A stretch of 11,179 nucleotides of DNA. Origin: Deltaproteobacteria bacterium. GTDB taxonomy: Bacteria > Desulfobacterota > Desulfarculia > Adiutricales > Adiutricaceae. The notes beneath the pieces are model-generated. The model was not told the origin of the DNA. It made no database searches and saw nothing but the letters and a program-made list of their open reading frames with translations. Positions within the stretch are counted from its first letter, which is position 1. Each line of letters begins with the position of its first letter. A program made the position numbers and the translations under genes. The stretch covers positions 1-11,179 of the forward strand of contig JAITJB010000185.1 in assembly GCA_031279155.1 (NCBI GenBank), written 5' to 3'. Positions 1 to 6,389 of the stretch are shown here, one piece after another.

Positions 1-252
1 TCCATCTGCAAAACGAAACGTAATATTATATTTTTTTTTATTTGGGTTCCATAAAAATTCAGTAGAGTAAATATCCCAGTATAAAAATTCGTAATATAAA
101 AAAATATTAAAACTGTCAGGGTTTCCTAGTTGTTTAATTGCATCGGATTTTGTTGTTCTACGTACCTGTAATGATATATCAATTTCTTCACCGAATAAGG
201 GGGTAGAAATACTGCAAAATATAATGAATGCTATTAAAATTTTTTTTAACAT
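1..252 (-). CDS. Small exported protein of unknown function, 3' end outside the window
   Basis: An open frame of 84 codons runs from an ATG at 252 off the left edge with no stop. The N-terminus is a clear Sec signal peptide: MLKK, then a hydrophobic stretch (ILIAFIIFCSIS), then a likely cleavage after LFG at about residue 21, leaving EEIDISLQV as the mature start. The mature part is rich in aromatic residues (FFYYEFLYWD around residues 51-60) and basic near the end (NPNKKKY). An AGGA lies about 11 bases before the ATG, slightly far for a ribosome binding site. The gene is visibly A+T-rich, with mostly A or T in third positions, unlike the corrinoid and pilus genes, which suggests separate acquisition. 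I do not recognise the family. Export is well supported; function is unknown. Confidence 0.6.
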   Translation of the reverse strand, partial: MLKKILIAFIIFCSISTPLFGEEIDISLQVRRTTKSDAIKQLGNPDSFNIFLYYEFLYWDIYSTEFLWNPNKKKYNITFRFADG

Positions 253-380
253 CTTTACACTTTTCCTAAAAAATTTAAAGTATTTCCCGTTCCATAGCCT
301 TAGGTCTTGGCCGCGAAATGTCTGGTCGCGACAATTTTTGGCTTCGATCTGGCTCGCCAGCAGTTAAGAATCTGGCCCGC

Positions 381-526
381 TCAGCTTAAGTACTGTATAA
401 AAAGTTGTTTCAAAGCCATGTTGATCAATGCAGCCGGCTGACTCCTAGCCGTTTGGTCATGTCATCAGCCTGATTAAGCAAGGTTTCATCCATGGTCAAG
501 GTAATTTGTACCTTGTTGACCCTCAT
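381..526 (-). pseudogene. Ribbon-helix-helix (CopG/Arc-type) regulator or antitoxin, frameshifted
   Basis: Starting at the ATG at 526 the frame gives MRVNKVQITLTMDETLLNQ, then ADDMTKRLGVSR, then ends early as LH-stop at 425. This is the beta strand, helix 1 and turn of a ribbon-helix-helix domain. The missing second helix is present one frame over: AALINMALKQLFIQYLS and a stop at 381-383. Restoring one base near 434-437 (a CGG run on the minus strand) rebuilds a 48-residue protein with the usual GxSRxxLI turn. Such proteins bind DNA as dimers and are often the antitoxin of a toxin pair, but no toxin gene is seen beside it. AAGG lies four bases before the ATG. The fault may be a real mutation or a base-calling error. 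An open frame continues upstream to an ATG at 724, described separately. Confidence 0.6.
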
Positions 527-850
527 AAACCTTGTTGGTTTTTGGCCATCGGAAGCATTATCTATCATCTGCTCGTTATTGTCTAGCGAAGATTTTTTTA
601 AATTGCCATATTCTATGGAAAAGGTATAGCCTGGCGGTTTTTGGAAAACGCCGGAGGTTAAAACAATCTTCTCACCAAACCGCGCTCTTAAGCTCCTTTT
701 GCTTGTAAAAAAGAATGCCCCCATTACGGTTTCTCTGTTTTCCTAGGTCTTAAGCCACTGGCGCTTCTTCTGCCTACTGCGCTTTTTTCGCTTTTCTATC
801 TAGCATAACCTCTACTACCAGCTACGTCTAGTAACTTTTTCGCCCATTGT
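527..850 (-). other. Stretch without a convincing gene; open extension of the ribbon-helix-helix frame
   Basis: The frame of the broken regulator stays open upstream to an ATG at 724, adding 66 residues (beginning MGAFFFTSKRSLRARFGEK). These residues resemble no family I know, and the ribbon-helix-helix part normally sits at the very N-terminus, so I treat the extension as probably non-coding or as a remnant fused by chance. Between 725 and 850, downstream of the btuF-cbiZ stop, I see no clear hairpin with a T run; there is only a pyrimidine-rich tract with several CGCTT words near 769-801. Confidence 0.3.
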
Positions 851-2866
851 TTAGATTTCGCCTAGTTTTAGGGCTAAGCCTGTACCAACAGCGTCTAAGG
901 CTATTTTTAAGGCCTTGGGAAGGCTAGGGTCGGCTACATCCATAAGGGCGTTTACTTGACGGCCTGAAAGCTCGGAGGCCAGTTGTAAGGCTTCTTGGTC
1001 AAAGAGCGAGATATCGGAAACTTGGCCCATGATGATGGCGTCATCTAAAGACATAGCTGACTCAATAAAGCCGGCGACATGGGGCTCAATTAGAGCGGCG
1101 GCTAGCTGGTCAGCCCAGTTTGGTGAAGCTGTTAAGGATGCGGCCTTTGGGCCGGTAAAGATCTGCTCGTGGTAGAGACCTCTTTCCCTTAAGCGGATGA
1201 GGACGTTTCGGTTTGGAGCCCGGCCATTGCCATTAGCTAAAGCTTCGGTTACCGCAGCGTGAACGCTAGAGGCGATGAGTTCACCGATTTTAGCGTGACC
1301 GCCAGTGTAGTCGATGGGGCGACCTTTGCCGCCGCCTGAGACCATGATAATGCTGTCAGTCCCTGTGCCGGTGGCCGGGTTAATTAAGGGGGTTTGGGTG
1401 CTTCGGATGCCTAAATCCCATAGGGCAGCGGTCTTAGCTTCGGTGACCGTAATCAGGGCTCTGGTGGCTCCAGCTGGAGAAAGAGTCCTGGAGGTCAAAA
1501 CTATGATGTTGATGGTGCCCGGCTCAATCCAGGCGCCCACATCGCGGGCGGTCCTTATGGCGTTACCATCGGCTCCGGCGGTAACTAAGGCCGTTACAGT
1601 CATACCGGCTTGGGAGACAGTTTTAATGGACATATTGTCCATATCGGCTCCGGTAAACATCAACGAAGCCGTCGCTTGATCGACCCCCAATAGCCGGTAC
1701 CTATTGGCCATATCGGCTTCCCAGCCGCCCTGGTGGTGGATGTCCCAGACCATGGGGGGCGAAGAGCAGTTGCCGATAACGGTGACATCCTTTTTGGGGC
1801 CGTCTTGGGTGGAGATAACCTCTAAGGGCTCGGTTAGTTCGATTAAAAGTGACTTTTGAATAAAATCGCTTTGGCGGGCGTAGACCACGCGGGCCTTTTT
1901 AACCATTGGTAAGTTTTTTAACTCAATGGTCTTTTCGCTAAGAATTTCTTCTGGCTTAACTAAGTTTTCTGGTATACCAAAATCAACCGGGTACATGACG
2001 CTAGATAGCCAGGCCACAAAATACCCCATGTGGGCGGCGGCTCGGTCAGTTAAAGCGCAGGGGAAGTAGCGGATGGGGTTATTTTTGACGACCGGTAATT
2101 TTTGGTAATTTTTATTGGCCAAGGCGGCTTCAATGGCCTGGCTATCGCGGCCGCAGGCGTACATCAGATCGGGGTTTAGCTTTGATATTAGGGAGGGCGA
2201 GAGCTCAGCTTCAAGATCATCAGTAAGGCCAATAGGTAACGTCCCGCCGGCTAATAGCACGGCTTGGCTGGACCAAGAGCTAGCGCCTGTCACAAAAAGT
2301 TTGCCCTCGCGCCCAACTAAGCGGATAACCTTAAGGGGTTTTTCGATCTTGGCGGTTTTTTGGGCGATAGTCTGTAATAATTCCTGAGATTGGTTTATTA
2401 CCTCCTTGGCTTCTTTGTCTTTGCCCAATAGGCGGCCTAGAAAATGCACTCGGTTTTCGGCCTTTTCAAGGGGACCTGAGGCCCCAAAAACCAGCACTTT
2501 GGTCTTTTCCGATAGAGACTTAATTGCTTGGTCATCGGCGTTTTGAGGTTCAATTATAACCAGATCGGGCTTATATTTGGTCATAATATCAGGCGCAGGG
2601 AGGGTAGGCGGGCCGACAACGGGGATACCGATAAGCTCAGTAAAATACTCATCTTCGGTAGATACTCCGGCCAGAGCGGCCTGAGCCTTGAGCGCGCAGA
2701 TGATTTCGGTTGCTCCCGGTGAGAGCGAGATAATCCGGCGGGGCGAGCGCTGGAAAGTAATCTCGCGATCTAGATCGTCAGTGACCGTAAAGGCCCCGAA
2801 AACAGGGGCGGGCAAGGACAGTAAAAGAAAAATAACAAAAATTTTACAAAATGATCTAATTTTCAA
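851..2866 (-). CDS. Secreted fusion of BtuF-type corrinoid-binding protein and CbiZ-type adenosylcobinamide amidohydrolase
   Basis: 671 residues starting at TTG (2866), with GGAG seven bases upstream. Residues 1-24 are a signal peptide (hydrophobic VIFLLLSLPAPVFG). Residues about 25-300 match the BtuF/FhuD-type substrate-binding fold: RRIISLSPGATEIICAL at 43-59, then PDIMTKYKPDLVIIE at 92-106. Residues about 325-545 match CbiZ: TAGADGNAIRTARDVGAW (429-446), GTINIIVLTSRTLS (450-463), VTEAKTAALWDLGI (474-487), TGTGTDSIIMVSGGGKG (499-515). CbiZ hydrolyses adenosylcobinamide to adenosylcobyric acid plus aminopropanol, a salvage step. A C-terminal segment of about 125 residues (545-671) follows that I cannot assign. 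CbiZ normally acts in the cytoplasm, so the signal peptide implies periplasmic or surface trimming of corrinoids, which is inference. It diverges from cbiC across a repeat-rich intergenic region. Domain calls are strong; location and substrate are less certain. Confidence 0.88.
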   Translation of the reverse strand: MKIRSFCKIFVIFLLLSLPAPVFGAFTVTDDLDREITFQRSPRRIISLSPGATEIICALKAQAALAGVSTEDEYFTELIGIPVVGPPTLPAPDIMTKYKPDLVIIEPQNADDQAIKSLSEKTKVLVFGASGPLEKAENRVHFLGRLLGKDKEAKEVINQSQELLQTIAQKTAKIEKPLKVIRLVGREGKLFVTGASSWSSQAVLLAGGTLPIGLTDDLEAELSPSLISKLNPDLMYACGRDSQAIEAALANKNYQKLPVVKNNPIRYFPCALTDRAAAHMGYFVAWLSSVMYPVDFGIPENLVKPEEILSEKTIELKNLPMVKKARVVYARQSDFIQKSLLIELTEPLEVISTQDGPKKDVTVIGNCSSPPMVWDIHHQGGWEADMANRYRLLGVDQATASLMFTGADMDNMSIKTVSQAGMTVTALVTAGADGNAIRTARDVGAWIEPGTINIIVLTSRTLSPAGATRALITVTEAKTAALWDLGIRSTQTPLINPATGTGTDSIIMVSGGGKGRPIDYTGGHAKIGELIASSVHAAVTEALANGNGRAPNRNVLIRLRERGLYHEQIFTGPKAASLTASPNWADQLAAALIEPHVAGFIESAMSLDDAIIMGQVSDISLFDQEALQLASELSGRQVNALMDVADPSLPKALKIALDAVGTGLALKLGEI

Positions 2867-2873
2867 GGTTATT

Positions 2874-2877
2874 CTCC
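2874..2877 (-). promoter_or_regulatory. Ribosome binding site supporting the TTG start of btuF-cbiZ
   Basis: On the minus strand GGAG sits seven bases before the TTG at 2866-2864. The signal peptide begins directly at that codon, and no ATG or GTG in frame is better placed, so TTG is the best start. Confidence 0.65.
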
Positions 2878-2908
2878 GTTGTTATAGGAATTAAGGCTCT
2901 CCTACTCA

Positions 2909-3050
2909 CTGGGCCAAGGCTTGGCTATGGCCTGGGCAATTGCTTGACTATTCCTTGGCTATGGCTTGTTACTCTCTTGGCTATTACTTGGATATTCTCT
3001 GGTTCCTCTCTTGGCTATTATTTGACTGCTTGGCCACGGCTTGACCGGGC
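2909..3050 (+). repeat. Array of about twelve degenerate 11-bp repeats, consensus CTTGGCTATKR, between btuF-cbiZ and cbiC
   Basis: CTTG or a one-base variant recurs every 11 bases. Units start at 2920, 2931 (CCTG), 2943, 2954, 2965, 2976, 2987, 2998 (TCTG), 3010, 3021 (TTTG), 3029 and 3040; a weaker unit may begin at 2909. Spacing is exactly 11 from 2943 to 2998, with steps of 12 or 8 elsewhere. The best units read CTTGGCTATGG (2920, 2954) and CTTGGCTATTA (2976, 3010). Eleven bases is about one helical turn, so the CTTG words face the same side of the DNA, as do direct-repeat sites of OmpR/PhoB-type regulators. The last unit overlaps the -35 of the cbiC promoter. A regulatory role for both divergent transcripts is inferred; the repeat itself is plainly visible. 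Confidence 0.75.
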
Positions 3051-3069
3051 TCGGAATTTAATTTAGAAT
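3041..3069 (+). promoter_or_regulatory. Sigma-70-type promoter for cbiC-cbiA
   Basis: TTGACC (3041-3046) and TAGAAT (3064-3069) are each one base from consensus and are separated by 17 bases. The expected transcript start near 3076 leaves a leader of about 70 bases before the cbiC ATG. The -35 shares bases with the last 11-bp repeat unit, so a protein bound to the array would touch the polymerase. Confidence 0.6.
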
Positions 3070-3135
3070 TTGGGCGATGTTTTAATCCAGCAGCGTAATT
3101 TTTTCTGGTTCTTAACGTTTTTGAGACCAATATTT

Positions 3136-3140
3136 GGAGA
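3136..3140 (+). promoter_or_regulatory. Ribosome binding site that sets the cbiC start at 3145
   Basis: GGAGA is followed by four bases and then ATG at 3145. The frame is open further upstream to a TTG at 3070, but that codon lies at the promoter -10 and would not be transcribed, and it would add 25 unlike-family residues. Confidence 0.75.
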
Positions 3141-3144
3141 GAAA

Positions 3145-3801
3145 ATGGAACAAGACGAATGGAAACTCAGGCCCGATGATATCGAGGCCAAGAGTTTTGC
3201 TATTATCGACAGCGAAGCCGGCGCCCACGGTTGGGAGCCCAAGTCCTGGGCCGTGGTCAGGCGACTGATCCATACCTCGGCTGATTTTGACTATATTAAA
3301 GACGTAGTTATTAGCCCTGGCGCCATAGATTCTGGGATTAAGGCTATTGTCGGGGGCGCCCATATCATAACTGACACCAAAATGGCCTTAAGCGGCATTA
3401 ACCTAAGGCGCGTGGGTTTGGCTAACCAGTTGATCTGCCTCATCGATAGCCCGGCCACCAAGCTTAAAGCCCAAGAAACTGGTCTGACCCGGGCCATGGC
3501 CGCAGTCGATCTGGCTTTGGCCCATGAAATCGACCATCGCGGAGCTATTTGGGCCTTCGGAAACGCCCCCACGGCCCTTTTGCGGCTTTTGGAATGTTTA
3601 GATAAAGATAGTAGCCTACCAATCCCCCACCTGGTCGTAGGCGTACCTGTGGGCTTTGTTAACGCCCTAGAATCCAAAAAAGCCTTAGCCGAGTCTAAGC
3701 TCCCCCATTTTATCACTAACCTAAGTCGTAAGGGCGGCTCAAATGTCGCCGCCGCCGCCATCAACGCGATTACCGCCTTAGCTAGGGAGAAGAGTTTCTA
3801 A
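3145..3801 (+). CDS. cbiC: Precorrin-8X methylmutase (cobalt-precorrin-8 methylmutase)
   Basis: 218 residues, the usual length for CbiC/CobH. The enzyme moves the methyl group from C-11 to C-12 of the corrin ring, giving (cobalt-)hydrogenobyrinate/cobyrinate; it is cytoplasmic. Visible family marks are RRLIHTSADFDY with the catalytic histidine at residue 43 (the position known for CobH His43, which also supports the start at 3145), VGGAHIITDTKMALSGI (97-113 region), and HRGAIWAFGNAPTAL in the middle. The C-terminal RKGGSNVAAAAINA is also typical. It is first in a pair with cbiA, which begins 19 bases after its stop and catalyses the next step. A promoter lies at 3041-3069 under the 11-bp repeat array. 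Whether the host uses the cobalt-early (CbiC) or cobalt-late (CobH) route cannot be told from this gene; the anaerobic-looking context favours CbiC. Confidence 0.95.
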   Translation: MEQDEWKLRPDDIEAKSFAIIDSEAGAHGWEPKSWAVVRRLIHTSADFDYIKDVVISPGAIDSGIKAIVGGAHIITDTKMALSGINLRRVGLANQLICLIDSPATKLKAQETGLTRAMAAVDLALAHEIDHRGAIWAFGNAPTALLRLLECLDKDSSLPIPHLVVGVPVGFVNALESKKALAESKLPHFITNLSRKGGSNVAAAAINAITALAREKSF

Positions 3802-3820
3802 CTAAGGTGGGGAAAAAATA

Positions 3821-5122
3821 ATGAACGACAATAACGACCGCAAATGCCCGGCCATTTTGATTTCAGCCCCATCTTCGGGGCAAGGTAAGACGACCGTAAC
3901 CGCCGCCTTAGCCCGCCTTCACCGAAGATCTGGCCTTAGAGTCAGGGTCTTTAAATGCGGGCCTGATTTTTTAGACCCAACTATTTTAGAGTCAGCCTCA
4001 GGGGCCCCGGTTTACCAGCTCGATCTGTGGATGGTAGGGCTTGATGCCTGCCGGGAATTATTGTGGCGAGCTGCCGGCAACGCCGATCTGATTTTAGTTG
4101 AAGGGGTCATGGGGCTATTTGATGGTAAGCCGTCAGCCGCCGATCTGGCCATGGAGTTTGATCTGCCGGTCTTAGCCGTTATCGACGCCAGAGCTATGGC
4201 CCAGACCTTTGGGGCCGTAGCTTACGGGTTAGCCGGCTTTAGACCGAAACTAAAGTTTTCCGGGGTCCTGGCCAATAGAGTAGCCGGCGACAATCACGCC
4301 AAGCTTTTAAAAGAATCTATCGATGAGTCTATGACTTGGTACGGCTACCTTAAGAGGGGAGGGGAGTTTGAGCTACCTAGCCGGCATTTAGGCTTAGTCC
4401 AAGCCGAAGAATTAGGCGATATCGACCGCCGCCTAGATTTAGCGGCCATGGAACTCGAAGGCCAAGAGGTAAGAGCTCTTCCGCCGGAAGTTACTTTTAA
4501 GCCGGTTACTAGCCCTATAGTCCCCTTGGCTCTTAAATCGCGCACTATCGCTGTAGCCAAAGACGAGGCCTTTGGCTTTATTTACCGGGCTAACCTCGAT
4601 CTGCTCGCTCAGATGGGCGCGGAAATCGTCTTTTTTTCGCCCCTCCGCGATAAGCGTCTGCCCAAGTGCCAGGCCCTATACCTACCCGGGGGTTACCCCG
4701 AACTCCACCTTGAGACCCTTTCGGAAAACGTGGGGCTTATAAAAGATATTCAAGATCATCAAGCTAGCGGGCGGCCCATCTTAGCTGAGTGCGGCGGTCT
4801 ATTATACCTTCTTAAGTCCTTGGGTTACCAAGGCCGCGAGCTCAATATGGCCGGCTTACTGCCGGGCCGGGCCAGCTTAACCGGCGGCCTTCGGGGTTTG
4901 GGGCTTATGCGGGCCGATCTTCCTGAGGGCACGCTTAGGGGCCACTCATTTCACCATAGCGAGCTGGAAATGGACTTAAGCCCCGCTCTCTACGGCATCA
5001 GGCAAGATGGCCGCCCTAAGCCCGGGGAGCCGGTCTACCGGGTGGGTAGGCTTACGGCCACTTACATCCACTTCTACCTACCGTCAAACCCTCAGGCCGC
5101 TGCCGCGCTCTTTACCAGCTAG
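3821..5122 (+). CDS. cbiA: Cobyrinate a,c-diamide synthase, glutamine-dependent
   Basis: 433 residues, close to the family's 450. The enzyme uses ATP and glutamine to amidate the a and c carboxylates of (cobalt-)cobyrinate. The N-terminal synthetase domain shows a P-loop APSSGQGKTT (16-25), FKCGPDFLDP (44-53) and LVEGVMGLFDG (92-102). The C-terminal class I glutamine amidotransferase domain shows LYLPGGYPEL (286-295), the nucleophile Cys324 in AECGGLLY, RGHSFHHSELE (373-383) and the probable catalytic His417 in TYIHFYLPSNP. A strong ribosome binding site AAGGTGGGG (3804-3812) lies eight bases before the ATG. It follows cbiC by 19 bases and so shares its transcript; the substrate is the product of CbiC. 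A hydrogenobyrinate-specific CobB reading is possible but less likely in this context. The gene appears intact. Confidence 0.95.
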   Translation: MNDNNDRKCPAILISAPSSGQGKTTVTAALARLHRRSGLRVRVFKCGPDFLDPTILESASGAPVYQLDLWMVGLDACRELLWRAAGNADLILVEGVMGLFDGKPSAADLAMEFDLPVLAVIDARAMAQTFGAVAYGLAGFRPKLKFSGVLANRVAGDNHAKLLKESIDESMTWYGYLKRGGEFELPSRHLGLVQAEELGDIDRRLDLAAMELEGQEVRALPPEVTFKPVTSPIVPLALKSRTIAVAKDEAFGFIYRANLDLLAQMGAEIVFFSPLRDKRLPKCQALYLPGGYPELHLETLSENVGLIKDIQDHQASGRPILAECGGLLYLLKSLGYQGRELNMAGLLPGRASLTGGLRGLGLMRADLPEGTLRGHSFHHSELEMDLSPALYGIRQDGRPKPGEPVYRVGRLTATYIHFYLPSNPQAAAALFTS

Positions 5123-5143
5123 TTGTTAAAGCCAATCTTAAAT

Positions 5144-5229
5144 TTCCGGAGCGACTTATGGCCTCCCACGGAGCGTTTTTTGGGGAGCGTCTTATGGTCC
5201 TTACGGCGCTTCGTGGGAAGCTCCCGGAA
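5144..5229. terminator. Imperfect inverted repeat between convergent cbiA and the Sel1 gene; probable termination region
   Basis: TTCCGGAGC (5144-5152) pairs with GCTCCCGGAA (5220-5229, one extra C). CCCACGGAGCG (5165-5175) pairs with CGCTTCGTGGG (5207-5217, one wobble). For the cbiA direction a small hairpin CTCC-CAC-GGAG (5163-5173) is followed by CG and six T (5176-5181), a weak rho-independent signal. The right arm lies inside the 3' end of the Sel1 coding region. The block also holds a 14-bp direct repeat, GGAGCGACTTATGG at 5148-5161 and GGAGCGTCTTATGG at 5184-5197, differing at one base. Confidence 0.45.
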
Positions 5230-6022
5230 CTACCTTAGGCGTTTTAATTATCTGACCAGAATTATCGACCAAATAAAACCCGTAGTCAACATCCAAAATC
5301 CCTTGCTCTCTGGCTTTGAGAAACCAAGAGGCGGCTTGAGCCTGGTCGGCCTCTACCCCGATGCCGGTAGTGTAGAGGAGGCCCATTAAGTACTGCGCCG
5401 GGCCATAGCCGGCTTGGGCGGCCCTAAGGCACCAGGTGGCGCCGGCGGAGGTATTTTGGCTGACCCCACGGCCCTGGATTAAGGCGGCGGCTAGGTAATA
5501 TTGCGAGGGGGGAAGATTAAGGTTGGCGGCCTTTTCCCAAAAGCTAACCGCTTGATCGAGGCTTACCGTCTGACCTAAGCCTAAAGCGTCCATGACAGCT
5601 AAGTTGTGGGCCGCCGGGGCAAACATTTGGTCAGCTGACTTGGTAAACCAGGCCCTGGCCGCCACCAGATCCATTGGTAAGTCTCGTCCGCTTTCATATC
5701 TAAGCCCCAAATCAAACTGAGCTTCCTTGTGGCCCTGCCCGGCCGCCGAAACAGTATAGGCTACGGCCTTGTTGTGGTCGATCTCGCCGGCTAGGCCATT
5801 TTGGTAATAATTGGCCAACTGGTATTGGGACTTTAGCGAGCCTTTGGCCGCAGCTTTAAGATGATTTTTGAAGGCTTGAGCATGGAGGCTTTTTTCTTCA
5901 AAGTTAGTTGCTTTATTATGAAAATAATCGGCATTAGCCCACCAATTACTATAGCCTACATAGATAATTATCGAAAAAATAATGACCGATATTGTCAAGA
6001 TGGCTATTTTCTTTGTAGACAT
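5201..6022 (-). CDS. Membrane-anchored Sel1-repeat protein
   Basis: 273 residues from ATG at 6022, with GGTGAT a few bases upstream as ribosome binding site. Residues 5-24 (KIAILTISVIIFSIIIYVGY) form one membrane segment without a cleavage site, so the rest is probably a periplasmic domain on an N-terminal anchor. It consists of about five Sel1-like repeats of 36 residues (roughly 63-98, 99-134, 135-170, 171-206, 207-242), with the usual A-L/Y-G-G spacing: SQYQLANYYQNGLAG, AQFDLGLRYESGRDL, AAHNLAVMDALGLG, SQYYLAAALIQGRGV, AQYLMGLLYTTGIGV. Sel1 repeats are alpha-helical scaffolds for protein contacts; no catalytic residues are expected. The C-terminus carries a non-repeat tail of about 30 residues. 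It converges on cbiA, 78 bases apart, and is not obviously linked to corrinoid metabolism. The partner is unknown. Confidence 0.85.
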   Translation of the reverse strand: MSTKKIAILTISVIIFSIIIYVGYSNWWANADYFHNKATNFEEKSLHAQAFKNHLKAAAKGSLKSQYQLANYYQNGLAGEIDHNKAVAYTVSAAGQGHKEAQFDLGLRYESGRDLPMDLVAARAWFTKSADQMFAPAAHNLAVMDALGLGQTVSLDQAVSFWEKAANLNLPPSQYYLAAALIQGRGVSQNTSAGATWCLRAAQAGYGPAQYLMGLLYTTGIGVEADQAQAASWFLKAREQGILDVDYGFYLVDNSGQIIKTPKVVPGASHEAP

Positions 6023-6085
6023 TTATCACCAAAAAAAGTTAGATATTTTAATAAAAAGTCGCCTTAGGCTACCTAGGCTTAGATA

Positions 6086-6128
6086 CCTGGCCGAGTCAGG
6101 CCAGCTAAGCTAGCCTGACTCGACCAGG
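6086..6128. repeat. Strong 16-bp inverted repeat upstream of the Sel1 gene
   Basis: CCTGGCCGAGTCAGGC (6086-6101) and GCCTGACTCGACCAGG (6113-6128) pair along all 16 positions with one wobble. The 11-base spacer CAGCTAAGCTA can add an inner AGCT/AGCT pairing. No T run follows on either strand, so it is not a classical terminator. It could be an operator, an RNA stability hairpin, or a REP-like element. It lies 64 bases upstream of the Sel1 start. Confidence 0.6.
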
Positions 6129-6153
6129 CCCAGGGTTAATTGTACAGGACAAT

Positions 6154-6324
6154 TTATGGTAACTTCAAGCTAATTTTCCCTATGCCTTTGGGGCCAGTAT
6201 ACAGGCCAAAGAATAAGGCTTCGATTTTGTTGGGTAAAACATAAAGCAAGACCGCCAAGGTTCGCTGACGAACGTTCGTTAGTTTTTGTTCAGGCCATCG
6301 TCTTTTTTGGTCAACGGAAATTAG
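6154..6324 (-). pseudogene. Orphan C-terminal protein fragment, unrecognised
   Basis: On the minus strand an open frame of 56 residues ends at TAA (6154-6156) and has no start codon before the upstream TAG at 6325-6327. It reads like real protein: DQKRRWPEQKLTNVRQ, then a hydrophobic segment RTLAVLLYVLPNKIEALFFG, then LYTGPKGIGKISLKLP. Immediately upstream in another frame, an ATG at 6389 opens 22 residues (MSESVFLIERSRPGSPKN...) that stop at 6321, so a single shift near 6321-6327 would join the two into about 78 residues. No ribosome binding site is visible. It may be the remnant of a decayed gene or chance. I do not recognise the family. Confidence 0.35.
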
Positions 6325-6389
6325 CTATAAGCATAATTTTTGGGACTCCCGGGTCGACTCCTCTCGATGAGAAATACCGATTCAGACAT

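Noticed and set aside
1314..1679. Plus-strand ORF of 121 codons opposite the CbiZ domain
   Set aside because: Antisense shadow of a clearly conserved domain.
2909..3050. CRISPR array
   Set aside because: The repeats are 11 bp, degenerate and contiguous, with no unique spacers and no cas genes.
2867..3144. Cobalamin riboswitch before btuF-cbiZ or cbiC
   Set aside because: The expected B12-box words (AGYCMGGAGACCKGCC-like) and GCCACTG core are not visible on either strand.
3070..3144. Longer N-terminus of CbiC from TTG at 3070
   Set aside because: The TTG lies at the promoter -10, the added residues do not fit the family, and ATG 3145 has its own binding site and places the catalytic histidine at 43.
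6265..6290. Terminator formed by CTGACG-AACGTT-CGTTAG followed by five T
   Set aside because: The stem is only 6 bp with a wobble, and it lies inside the orphan protein fragment, so it is probably chance.
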